Under the pieces are notes generated by a model. The model saw nothing but the letters and a program-made list of their open reading frames with translations, did no database searches and had not been told where the DNA came from. Positions 6,910 through 13,747 of a DNA stretch of 13,747 nucleotides are shown here, piece after piece (within the stretch, counting starts at the first letter, position 1; each line of letters opens with the position of its first letter). The stretch lies in the NCBI GenBank assembly GCA_029933115.1, contig JAOZOT010000053.1, forward strand, positions 1 through 13,747, read 5' to 3'. The stretch comes from Anaerolineae bacterium. Lineage in GTDB: Bacteria; Chloroflexota; Anaerolineae; E26-bin7. The position numbers were made by a program, and so were the translations under genes.

Positions 6910-9519
6910 CTACCGCACGTTCTCAAAGGCCAGAACTTGTGCTCCCTGCACATCGGCCACATAGACCTGCCCCGTGGCCTGATCCACGGCCAAGCCAAAG
7001 TTGTAGACGAGGGCTTCGGTGGGGATGGCCGAGACCAGTTCGTGGCTCTCACCGTTGATGACCAGCAGTTCTCCCTCAGCGGCGAGGTAGAGGCGATTGG
7101 TCGCCTCGTCCACGGCCACGGCGTAGGCTGCTCTCAGAGGGTGATTGTAGTCTCCGGCCAGAGTAGCCACGCGCTCTCCCCTGCGCCCATCTACCACGCT
7201 CAGGCCGTGGCGACCGGGCGCCAGGACGTGGACGATGTAAACACGCCCCGTATCCTGGTTGACCGTCATCCCCAGGAGAGGCCCTCCGGCTACTTTGACC
7301 TTGGAGACGAGTTCGTGATTCGTGCCATCTAAAATCGAGAGGCTTCCATCGCCGGCGTTGGCCACATAGATGCGATTTGCTGCCTGGTCAATAGCCACAG
7401 CGTCAGGATAAGGTCCCACCGGCAGGCTGACTGACAACTTGTTGTTGGTGGCATCTATCACGACCAGCCTGTCGGCACCCGTGTCTGTCACATAGACCTG
7501 AGCCGTCCTCGGATTCACGGCCACGCCTCGCGGCCGCTCCAAGCCAGTGACGACGGCCACCACTCGTCCCTCAAGGCCGTCTACCACAGAGAGGTTGCCC
7601 GCGCCGGAGAGGGCAACGTAGACACGGCCTGTGGAGGGGTTGACGGCCACCCCCTGGGGGTCGGCGCCCAGGGGCACAGTTGCCACCAGTTTGCTTGCCC
7701 CCAGGTCAACGATGCTCAACCCATCTTCGGTGGTCACGTAGGCCCTTTGCGCCGGCGGATCCACGGCTATCCCTCGTGGTTCGGCGCCCACACCGACGCT
7801 GTGGGCCTGCACTGCGAGTTCGGTCGCGCGGCCGGGGACGTGGAAGGCTTCGTGAGACCTTGAACTCAGCGGTTGGATTGCGAGTTCGGTCGGAGCAAAC
7901 GGTGAGAGGTTAAAATCACCGGCGGCGAGAGGTCGCCCGCTCGAAGGAGGCTCGACTTCCGACCTCGGCCCGGTGGCGGCCGTGGCCGAGAGAGGGGAAG
8001 CCAGCCTGGTCACGAGAGGCAGATACGCTCGTTGCAGCTTCTCCACCACCCTTACCCCGGCCGTGCCATCGGCCTGGGCGACGATGACCCCCTCGGCGGT
8101 GGCAGAGACATCGCTGTAGTAGGTGCCGGGTACATCTGAAGCCTGAGCCTGGAAGGTGATGACCAGAGTGCTGGGCACAATGATTGGGTCTGGCTTGGGC
8201 AGGGCTGCTACGGCGATGTATTGCTCGTGGGGTACATCTATAGTGGGATAGAGCCAGTCCATGTACCATGTATCGCTATAAGGGTCAACCAACTCGAAAG
8301 GGGTGGCTGCTACCACCTCGGGCCAGGAGAGCCAGTAGTCCCGAAAGGCTCGCACCATGTAATCGGCCCGATTGTTTTCGTCAATAGGCGGATAGCCCTC
8401 AAAGCCGAAAGTGTTCTCGCCGAGGGCGTGTCCTGTCTCGGTCAAGATGACCTGTACATCGCTCCGACCGCCGTAGCGGGCCAAGACATCCAACTCTAGC
8501 AGGTAGCTGTCTATGGCAAATTGGGCATAGGTGGCTGTCCCCTGGTGGAGGTTGTATTCGGGGGGATGGTTGTGGGGATAGCAGTGGGTAGCCCAGAGGT
8601 CAAAGGATTCGACGAAACCGGGGACAGATACCAATTGGCGGGTGAAGCTGCTGTTGCCTGGGGTCAGGCCGGCGTTAAGGACCTTGATGCGGGGGTCGCC
8701 CAGGCTGTGGATTGCGGCGGCTACGTCAACGAAAAAATGGCCGTATTCCCAGGCGCTGGGCGCCCAACTCCACTCGACGGGCAGATCCGGCTCGTTCCAT
8801 ACCTCGACGTAGAGGGTGTGCCCGTCACGACGGGGCAGCCCCTGCACGACCCGCTTGTAGGCCTCGGCGATAGAGGTGTAATCGCCGGGGGCATCGGCCT
8901 GGGGTTTGATCCAGTAGCCTCCTCCCCATTCCCCCTGGATGCGCACGATAGGCACAAGGTTTCGGTCGTAAGCGCCGTTGACGAACTCGACCCAGCATTG
9001 TCGTGGGCCGCCGGTCGCGTTGGTCACCGGGTATAGGAGTTGTTTGACGTGGCCTCCGGCCCCAACCAACTCGAGGGCTTTGTCCAGTTGGAAGTTGATG
9101 TATCGGTCGAGACACAGGTCCTGCACGAAGGTGTGGATACCATAAGGGTTGTCATAGGTCTGGGTGGCAGGGGGGGCAGCAAAGAGTCCCCAGGTGAGAT
9201 CTCGCCCGCTGACGGTGGGGTCATCTTTGGAGATGGTTTGTCCGTTTATTTGGACGGTCGTCGAGCCGGGTATGTAGGTGAAGCCCTCCGGCAGCTTCTC
9301 GGTCACTGCTACGCCTGATAGCTCTTCCAGGCGCGAGTTGGATAAGGTTATGGTGTAGGTCACCAACTCACCTATCTCGACCAGACCGGTGCCCTGAGCA
9401 GCGATGCTCACCTCAGAAGTCGCCGTCAGCGGTTGCGCTGTCGCTTCGCCCAATGGGTGAAGGAGCAAGAAACCCAGCAAAAGGGCCTTTGCTCCTAACC
9501 AAAGTGGCCGTTTCCTCAC
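6910..9519 (-). CDS. Exported protein: DUF11 domain split by a glycosidase-like barrel, plus C-terminal beta-propeller
   Basis: Predicted secreted or surface protein of 869 residues. The signal peptide (MRKR, hydrophobic ALLLGFLLL, cleavage after ATA at 28) is clear. Residues 31-116 are the first part of a DUF11 beta-sandwich (LVTYTITLSNSRLEELSGVAV, then TVSGRDLTWGLF). Residues 122-442 look like a clan GH-A TIM barrel, with VEVWNEP (Glu243, acid/base position) and ILTETGH (Glu361, nucleophile position). Residues 444-494 return to DUF11 (STLVITFQAQASDVPGTYYS). YLPLVTR follows at 499-505, then a Ser/Pro-rich linker to about 570 and YVTN/NHL-type propeller repeats to the end (RGIAVDP, QGVAVNPSTGRVYVA, GVAVNPRTAQVYVTD and so on). 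Start GTG 9519 has GGGAG at good spacing and a promoter at 9589-9617. Substrate unknown; polysaccharide or cell-surface sugar is an inference. Confidence 0.93.
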   Translation of the reverse strand: MRKRPLWLGAKALLLGFLLLHPLGEATAQPLTATSEVSIAAQGTGLVEIGELVTYTITLSNSRLEELSGVAVTEKLPEGFTYIPGSTTVQINGQTISKDDPTVSGRDLTWGLFAAPPATQTYDNPYGIHTFVQDLCLDRYINFQLDKALELVGAGGHVKQLLYPVTNATGGPRQCWVEFVNGAYDRNLVPIVRIQGEWGGGYWIKPQADAPGDYTSIAEAYKRVVQGLPRRDGHTLYVEVWNEPDLPVEWSWAPSAWEYGHFFVDVAAAIHSLGDPRIKVLNAGLTPGNSSFTRQLVSVPGFVESFDLWATHCYPHNHPPEYNLHQGTATYAQFAIDSYLLELDVLARYGGRSDVQVILTETGHALGENTFGFEGYPPIDENNRADYMVRAFRDYWLSWPEVVAATPFELVDPYSDTWYMDWLYPTIDVPHEQYIAVAALPKPDPIIVPSTLVITFQAQASDVPGTYYSDVSATAEGVIVAQADGTAGVRVVEKLQRAYLPLVTRLASPLSATAATGPRSEVEPPSSGRPLAAGDFNLSPFAPTELAIQPLSSRSHEAFHVPGRATELAVQAHSVGVGAEPRGIAVDPPAQRAYVTTEDGLSIVDLGASKLVATVPLGADPQGVAVNPSTGRVYVALSGAGNLSVVDGLEGRVVAVVTGLERPRGVAVNPRTAQVYVTDTGADRLVVIDATNNKLSVSLPVGPYPDAVAIDQAANRIYVANAGDGSLSILDGTNHELVSKVKVAGGPLLGMTVNQDTGRVYIVHVLAPGRHGLSVVDGRRGERVATLAGDYNHPLRAAYAVAVDEATNRLYLAAEGELLVINGESHELVSAIPTEALVYNFGLAVDQATGQVYVADVQGAQVLAFENVR

Positions 9520-9588
9520 TATGCTCTCCCATCCGAGACGCGTGGATTCTATGGGGGTTCACACAGTGGACCCAGGTCTGCTGCATAT

Positions 9589-9617
9589 ATTATAACCCGA
9601 GTCGGTCCTGAAGACAA
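9589..9617 (-). promoter_or_regulatory. Sigma-70 promoter of the exported propeller protein
   Basis: On the minus strand TTGTCT (9617-9612) is followed by a 17-base spacer and a perfect TATAAT (9594-9589). Expected start is near 9582, giving a leader of about 60 bases before GTG 9519. Confidence 0.75.
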
Positions 9618-9651
9618 TAGGAATATTGACCCATATCGGCCCGGCAGCAAC

Positions 9652-9691
9652 AGAGGGTTCTCCAGTCCCACACCAGGCTGGAGAGCCCTCT
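9652..9691. repeat. 14-bp stem-loop between the Uma2 gene and the exported-protein promoter
   Basis: AGAGGGTTCTCCAG (9652-9665) pairs with CTGGAGAGCCCTCT (9678-9691), with one T-G wobble around a 12-base loop. It stands about 70 bases past the Uma2 stop. No T-run follows on the minus strand, so it may protect the 3' end or act as a weak terminator for the Uma2 transcript. Confidence 0.6.
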
Positions 9692-9758
9692 GTGGAGATC
9701 GTTCGCGCCACAAATTCAATCTCACCGGACGGACTCACAAGCTGCTGTAGATTTCGTC

Positions 9759-10511
9759 TCACTCCCCGCGTAGACGAGCCAACTCGGCCCGTAGGCGCTC
9801 CAGTTCGGCTTCGGCCTCTCGGCGGGCTTTGGCTTCCTGCTTGGCAAGAGCTTCGGCCTCTCGGCGGGCGGCCTGCGCTTCCAGCGGCGTCAATAGCTTT
9901 TCCCCTGTCTTCGGGTCATATAAGCGCAGAAACTCTCCCTCCACCCGCAGCTCCAGTCCCAACACCTGGCTGCTCAGTTGCTCGCCTTCCACCCACCGAT
10001 AGATGCCCTCCTCCAGCCTGTACCCCTGCAACGGCGGTTTCAGGTATTCCTTCAGCGGGTCGAACAGAAAGTACTCCCGCACTCCCAACATCTCATAAGT
10101 CCCCTTCTTCGGCCCCAGGTCCTTCCACATGGTAGCGCGTGAGGTCAATTCAAAGACCACGTCGGGGCCTTTGCCCTCCTCCCAGAGCTTGTATACCCGA
10201 CGGTTCCCGCCGGGCACGCCAAAGACAACGAACACGTCTGGGGCCACGGACTGCTCCGGGTCTCCTTCGGCGTAGTAAAGCAACAGGTTGCCGGCCACGT
10301 AGACTTGGGGGTCATCGCGGAAGTAATCGGTCAGAGCCTCGATGAGGTAGACCATCTGCTTGCGATGGACGTCGGTTTCGGCCATGGGTTCACCATCCGA
10401 TTCAGGGTAATAGACGGCCGGGCGCACGGCAGTTGCTGGCCGCTTCTCATATTTGACCTCTTCCACCGCCGGTGGGACAGGTAGCGGCGCTTCTATGGGT
10501 GTCATCCTCAT
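9759..10511 (-). CDS. Uma2 family (DUF820) PD-(D/E)XK nuclease-like protein
   Basis: 250 residues. The Uma2 core spans roughly 45-195, with the conserved APDVFVV (Asp92), VVFELTSRAT (Glu121) and KKGTYEMLGVREYFLFDP. The fold is of the restriction-endonuclease type, but the physiological role of the family is not established. The C-terminus (210-250) is a charged coiled coil containing the word ARREAEA twice, encoded by two near-identical DNA stretches at about 9809-9829 and 9855-9870. Two starts are possible: ATG 10511, or ATG 10505 (MTPIEAP), which has the better spacing to GAGAGG. The gene lies 54 bases after the nuclease-like gene and could share its transcript. Such genes are often multicopy; only one is seen here. 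Confidence 0.93.
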   Translation of the reverse strand: MRMTPIEAPLPVPPAVEEVKYEKRPATAVRPAVYYPESDGEPMAETDVHRKQMVYLIEALTDYFRDDPQVYVAGNLLLYYAEGDPEQSVAPDVFVVFGVPGGNRRVYKLWEEGKGPDVVFELTSRATMWKDLGPKKGTYEMLGVREYFLFDPLKEYLKPPLQGYRLEEGIYRWVEGEQLSSQVLGLELRVEGEFLRLYDPKTGEKLLTPLEAQAARREAEALAKQEAKARREAEAELERLRAELARLRGE

Positions 10512-10565
10512 TACCTCTCTCGACGCTTGGCCTCATCTACGGGCACGCAGGGCGCAGACGGGGTA

Positions 10566-11426
10566 TCAGCCTTTCGTTGACCGGTCTGCCATCTCTCGCA
10601 CAAGGTCGAAATTGTCCGCAATTTCGGCCATCAACTCTGCGTGCTCCTGCTCTATCATATCGAGGAACTTGTCCAGGTAACTGCTCTGAACCACATCAAT
10701 GGGGAAAGTCTCGAATCCGAGCGCCCCCATGTCTTTGCGGCTTTGGTGGTCGGCCAGGTGTTGCAAATAGCCGACGCTTTTGAGACTGGGCTCGTCGTTC
10801 ACGATGGTACATTCGTAGAGATGTCCGTCAAAGACTATCACCGGATAGCAAAGCCAGATCACAGCCCATATAGGGGGGCCTCCCTGGGGTGGGCGTTTGA
10901 GGTGAGAATCGCTTTCGGTGCGGAACACTGTGGCTTTGATCACCGCATCTATGGCCTGGTGGATCGGTGTGTTGGTCTGATCTCTGAAAGCTACGCGGTG
11001 AGACCTGCTCTTCCGACGCACGGTGAAATAATGGTGTTTGATGCTTTTTTCCCTGGTCTCGAGGAACGAGTAGCGATACAGGCCGGCGATGCTGGGGTAG
11101 CGCCTGTGCTCGAATTTCACCCGGGGTTCTGGCTCGTCGGAGAAGAAAAAGACCCAGGGCTTGCCGTCGTCTTTCTTGCACTCTATGATCAGGTTGTAGT
11201 GGAGGAGCACGAAATCGCCGGAGCCGTCAGCGGCAAAGACCTGTCCGCCTCGCGTACCGATCACGTCCACCTCGCGGGCGCTGCCTGTGTCCCAATCCAT
11301 GTAATAGACGCTGTTCTGTACGCGCCACCCTCGGCTTCGCAGGAGTCTTGAGGTTTCCAATTCCAGCGAGAACCCAGATTCCAGGATGTCTTTCTTGATG
11401 GCCTCAATTTCATTATCGTTTAGCAT
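10566..11426 (-). CDS. Standalone PD-(D/E)XK nuclease-like protein
   Basis: 286 residues, not matched to a named family. The N-terminal half carries the nuclease signature: a helix with Glu24 (LELETSRLLRSRGW), then REVDVIG (Asp54), and LIIECKKDDGKPW (Glu82, Lys84). This is the E...D...ExK order of restriction-type and Mrr/NucS-like nucleases. The rest (about 95-286) has no motif I can name; a hydrophobic segment (PIWAVIWLCYPVIVF) reads as a core strand pair rather than a membrane helix. Start ATG 11426 has a good GGGGAGG site seven bases upstream. No methylase, specificity subunit or helicase is adjacent in this window, so a classical restriction system is unsupported. A repeat element lies just upstream and an Uma2 gene follows. 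Confidence 0.85.
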   Translation of the reverse strand: MLNDNEIEAIKKDILESGFSLELETSRLLRSRGWRVQNSVYYMDWDTGSAREVDVIGTRGGQVFAADGSGDFVLLHYNLIIECKKDDGKPWVFFFSDEPEPRVKFEHRRYPSIAGLYRYSFLETREKSIKHHYFTVRRKSRSHRVAFRDQTNTPIHQAIDAVIKATVFRTESDSHLKRPPQGGPPIWAVIWLCYPVIVFDGHLYECTIVNDEPSLKSVGYLQHLADHQSRKDMGALGFETFPIDVVQSSYLDKFLDMIEQEHAELMAEIADNFDLVREMADRSTKG

Positions 11427-11590
11427 TGTTTTTACCTCCCCGCTCCAAGGTGGTAACCCAACCGCGCTGAACCTCGTTCAGTCCAAGACGGTCATGCGAT
11501 TGGCTTCGGCGTGAGGCCCCCGGCTGAGGTCGGTCGAACGCTCAGCCGAACAGCCTGCTATCCGTCAAAAAGTCACCCACTCTCTGAGAG

Positions 11591-11705
11591 AGCGTCTGAA
11601 AATTCAGGGGGCGGCGCTCGTAGTAACGACTTCAGTCGTTTTTAGCCGCAGAACACCGGTCATTAGCGACTCAAGTCGCCACTACGAGCATTTTTCAGAC
11701 ACGCT
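11591..11705 (-). repeat. 115-bp MITE-like palindromic element, copy 2 (inverted)
   Basis: Reverse complement of the element at 2875-2989, of the same length. Inner arm hairpins are GCGACTTGAGTCGC and AACGACTGAAGTCGTT. The direct repeat CTCTGAGAGAGC is seen at 11582-11593 and 11704-11715, overlapping the element ends, so a target duplication of 7 to 9 bases beginning CTGAGAG is plausible. It lies in the leader region of the nuclease-like gene, 165 bases before its start, where its hairpins would be transcribed if the promoter lies upstream. Confidence 0.85.
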
Positions 11706-11721
11706 CTGAGAGAGCTCTAAT

Positions 11722-11751
11722 ATTGTACAATTATTGTCCTCAAAAGTCCAA
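11722..11751 (-). promoter_or_regulatory. Possible promoter overlapping the dyad ATTGTACAAT
   Basis: This A+T-rich stretch between the DUF3786 stop and the repeat element contains the perfect dyad ATTGTACAAT (11722-11731). On the minus strand TACAAT could serve as a -10 box, with TTGGAC 18 bases upstream as a weak -35. If real it would drive the nuclease-like gene through the repeat element. No other promoter-like pair was found in the gap 11427-11755; 11427-11590 otherwise holds only an 8-bp inverted pair, CGGCTGAG and CTCAGCCG, near 11521-11549. Confidence 0.35.
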
Positions 11752-11755
11752 TTTT

Positions 11756-12406
11756 CTAGCGACCGGCCGCCTGGAGCAGTCGGCTGCTGAGCAGTTCGCC
11801 CACTACTGCCCAATCTTCCGTCGGCAGATAGTGGCTGGCCGCTCCGTCAAAGAGGATGTTGACCCAGGCGGGGAATTCTTCGTCGGCTAGGTCGAGCACG
11901 ACGGCCACCCACTGGCGAGGGAAGATGCGGAAGAGGAAAGAGGCGCTTCCAAAGGTCAATCGTTCCCCACCCAAAGCTTCTGCCGCTTTGATAAAGCCCT
12001 CGGCATCGTGGCCGAAGGCTCGCGCCAGGGGCCGGCTGGCGTGCTGCTGGAAAGCAGGATAGAAGCCGCGCCCCCCCGGTAGTTCTCGAAAAGAGATCCA
12101 CTTATCGGCCGGAGGGGTGCCATCGGCGTTGATGAGGTAATGCAAGATCAAGATTTGGACGAAGATGGAAGGCTCCTGGCCCGACTTTTGGCGCACTGAA
12201 GCTTCGGGGTAGTCAATTGTGTGCTCTTCTCCCCAGAACTTTAGTCTGAAACGGCCACCGGTGGCCGTCAACTTCTCGTAAGTCGCACCGCTGAGAGCGG
12301 CGGCCATCATCGGATCGCGGCCTTGCAAGTCTTGCTTGGCCTTCTCCAAAGCCGGCCCGTAGGTTTTCTCCGCCGTTTTGGACTCCATTTCATCCATGTG
12401 GCCCAT
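11756..12406 (-). CDS. DUF3786 domain-containing protein
   Basis: 216 residues, cytosolic, no signal peptide. The body fits the DUF3786 family as I recall it: LILHYLINADGTPPADKWISFRELPGGRGFYPAF, a central LARAFG..AEGFIKAAEALGG, and the C-terminal EEFPAWVNILFDGAASHYLPTEDWAVVGELL. Biochemical function is unknown; the family is frequent in anaerobic bacteria. No cysteine cluster or cofactor motif is visible. Start ATG 12406 has GGGAGAG at good spacing and overlaps the thioesterase stop by 17 bases; ATG 12397 and 12388 are alternatives. It is probably cotranscribed with ctaB and the thioesterase, with no evident mechanistic link. Confidence 0.85.
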   Translation of the reverse strand: MGHMDEMESKTAEKTYGPALEKAKQDLQGRDPMMAAALSGATYEKLTATGGRFRLKFWGEEHTIDYPEASVRQKSGQEPSIFVQILILHYLINADGTPPADKWISFRELPGGRGFYPAFQQHASRPLARAFGHDAEGFIKAAEALGGERLTFGSASFLFRIFPRQWVAVVLDLADEEFPAWVNILFDGAASHYLPTEDWAVVGELLSSRLLQAAGR

Positions 12407-12824
12407 CCACGCTCTCTCCCTTCAGCAAATCTCTCATCTCCTTGGGAATCACCCTGACGCGCCCCTCACGGTCTGTGCAAATGTGCCTGGTGTGCCCGGT
12501 GGCCAGAACCTGCCCTGTTTCCTGCAACACCGCTTCGTAGGCCAGGGTCAGGCTGCGGCTGCGCAGGTCCTCCACCCACGTCCTGATGGTGACCAAGTCA
12601 CCATATCGCGCCGGGGCTATGAAGCGGGCGTCCACCTCCGCCACGGGCAGATAGAAGCCTTGGGCTTCAAAGTGGGCGTAGTCGCTACCTTTCTGACGCA
12701 TGTACTCACCGCGCCCCACCTCGAACCAGATGAGGTAATTGGTGTGATAGACCACGCCCATGGCGTCTGTCTCGGCGTAACGGACACGGATGGTGGTCTC
12801 GACGACTTCTCTGTCCTTGGACAT
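12390..12824 (-). CDS. YbgC/FadM-type acyl-CoA thioesterase (4HBT hot-dog fold)
   Basis: About 144 residues, cytosolic; hydrolyses acyl-CoA thioesters. The signature RVRYAETDAMGVVYHTNYLIWFEVGR contains the catalytic Asp of the YbgC/4HBT class, followed by the hot-dog strands (ARFIAPARYGDLVTIRTWV, SLTLAYEAVL). Length is typical. I chose ATG 12824 (MSKDREVV) because GAGG lies eight bases upstream; ATG 12842 would overlap the ctaB stop and add six residues. The stop falls inside the next gene. Substrate length cannot be predicted. Such proteins often sit near membrane or fatty-acid genes, and the neighbouring ctaB is a membrane enzyme using a prenyl donor, but a functional link is unproven. Confidence 0.93.
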   Translation of the reverse strand: MSKDREVVETTIRVRYAETDAMGVVYHTNYLIWFEVGRGEYMRQKGSDYAHFEAQGFYLPVAEVDARFIAPARYGDLVTIRTWVEDLRSRSLTLAYEAVLQETGQVLATGHTRHICTDREGRVRVIPKEMRDLLKGESVDGPHG

Positions 12825-12829
12825 AGCGC

Positions 12830-13747
12830 CTACCTCAACCATACGTCAGCCATCATCCCGGCGAAGAGGACGAAGAGGTAAGGGCTGGAGAGTTTGAACA
12901 TGAGCCAGGCATTCCGCCGGGAGGGCCTGAAAAATAGATACATGTTGCCCACACTGAGTAGCAAGCCAAAAGCAAGAGCCACGCCCAGATAAAGCCGGCC
13001 GAATCCTCCCACGAAGTATAGGCCGATAGAAGCCAGGTACATCAAGAGGACAGTAGCGGCGATGCATCTCAAGGTCCGTCTCAGGTCAAAGACGGCGGGC
13101 AACATGGGCACCTTGACCTTCTTGTAATCGTCGCTGTAGAAGATGGCCAGGTTCCAGATGTGGTTTGGTATCCAGAGGACGACCAGGGTAGCAATGAGCA
13201 GAGCGGTGAAGCTGATTTCGTTGCTCACCGCGGCCCAGCCAAACAGGGCCGGCAGGCCACCGCTGAATCCTCCCCAGATGATGTTGAGCGGGCTGCGCCT
13301 CTTGGTCAACAAGCTGTAGACCACAACGTTGTCTAAAAGGCCCAGAGCGATACATATAAAGGATAGGAGGTTAATCGTCCAGGCCAGGACAAGGGAGAGC
13401 AAAGTCAGCAACAGCCCCCAGTAGAGAGCCTTCTGCGGCGGGTAGATTCTTTTGGCCGGTATGGGGCGTTTGCGGGTCCTCTCCATCAGGGCGTCAATGT
13501 CTCTGTCAATGTAGCAGGTCAGAGTATTGGCCCCGGCACAGCCCAGAGTGATGGCGACAATAGCTACCAGAAAGAGGCGCAGGGGAATGGGTTGCCCCCC
13601 AGCAGCGACGACCATAGGAGCCAGAGCGGTGAAGACGAGGAGCAGCACCGAGGGAGGCTTGGTGACGGCCACATAGTCTGCCAGGGTGTACAACCGGCGC
13701 CGCGCCGGCCCGGCTTTTCTCCTTCTGTCTGTCTCGATAACATCCAC
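12830..13747 (-). CDS. ctaB: Protoheme IX farnesyltransferase (heme O synthase), 5' end at window edge
   Basis: UbiA-superfamily integral membrane enzyme that adds a farnesyl group to heme b to make heme O for terminal oxidases. At least 305 residues, with about nine hydrophobic segments. The first aspartate-rich motif is CYIDRDIDALMERTRKRPIP (Asp81, Asp85, counting from the edge codon). The conserved Asn of NxxxDxxxD is Thr77 here, an AAC-to-ACC type change; Asn74 lies three residues before it. The second motif is YSDDYKKVKVPMLP, and the CtaB histidine is kept in LWIPNHIWNLA. A GTG falls exactly at the edge; the true start may be there or further out, since about 20 residues already precede the family start (LADYVAVTKP). 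The stop lies just before the thioesterase start, indicating an operon. Confidence 0.9.
   Translation of the reverse strand: MDVIETDRRRKAGPARRRLYTLADYVAVTKPPSVLLLVFTALAPMVVAAGGQPIPLRLFLVAIVAITLGCAGANTLTCYIDRDIDALMERTRKRPIPAKRIYPPQKALYWGLLLTLLSLVLAWTINLLSFICIALGLLDNVVVYSLLTKRRSPLNIIWGGFSGGLPALFGWAAVSNEISFTALLIATLVVLWIPNHIWNLAIFYSDDYKKVKVPMLPAVFDLRRTLRCIAATVLLMYLASIGLYFVGGFGRLYLGVALAFGLLLSVGNMYLFFRPSRRNAWLMFKLSSPYLFVLFAGMMADVWLR

Noticed and set aside
9652..9691. Stem-loop considered as an intrinsic terminator for the Uma2 gene
   Set aside because: No T-run follows on the minus strand, so it is listed only as a stem-loop.
9805..9875. Duplicated 20-base stretches near the Uma2 3' end considered as a mobile repeat
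   Set aside because: They encode the coiled-coil word ARREAEA twice in frame, so protein-level repetition explains them.
10566..11426. Full restriction-modification system around the nuclease-like gene
   Set aside because: No methyltransferase, specificity or helicase motifs were found in the neighbouring frames.

Overview
This window looks like a G+C-rich bacterial chromosome segment in which every convincing gene lies on the minus strand. Chloroflexota (Anaerolineae or Caldilineae-like) is my best guess for the host. It rests on gene style: a CHASE2 adenylate cyclase, a DUF11/beta-propeller secreted protein with an internal YLPLV motif, Uma2, MutS2 with a Smr domain, a DUF3786 protein, and many small palindromic repeats. 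No rRNA marker or tRNA is visible, so the phylum is an inference.

In transcription order (high to low coordinates) the window begins with a tight set of three genes: a heme O synthase (CtaB) cut by the right edge, a YbgC/FadM-type acyl-CoA thioesterase and a DUF3786 protein. Each start overlaps or nearly abuts the previous stop. Next comes a stretch holding one copy of a 115-bp MITE-like element, then a standalone PD-(D/E)XK nuclease-like protein and an Uma2 (DUF820) protein. A separate promoter at 9589-9617 drives a large exported protein in which a glycosidase-like barrel sits inside a DUF11 domain, followed by a seven-bladed-type propeller. A HAD hydrolase and mutS2 follow; their coding regions overlap by about 11 bases.

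Downstream of mutS2 is about 830 bases without a convincing large gene (2831-3656) but with dense structure. It holds a cluster of palindromes, a 12-bp perfect hairpin, and a consensus sigma-70 promoter (TTGACA, 17 bp, TATAAT) that feeds a compact transcription unit of about 115 nt ending in a strong intrinsic terminator. It also holds a 160-bp MITE-like element with an 8-bp target duplication and the second, inverted copy of the 115-bp element. Beyond it lie a truncated putative lipoprotein joined to a decayed transposase tail and, at the left edge, a CHASE2 adenylate cyclase that lacks only its last residues.

The metabolic genes look ordinary. The most unusual content is the candidate small RNA, the two families of non-autonomous repeat elements, and the domain-in-domain architecture of the exported protein.
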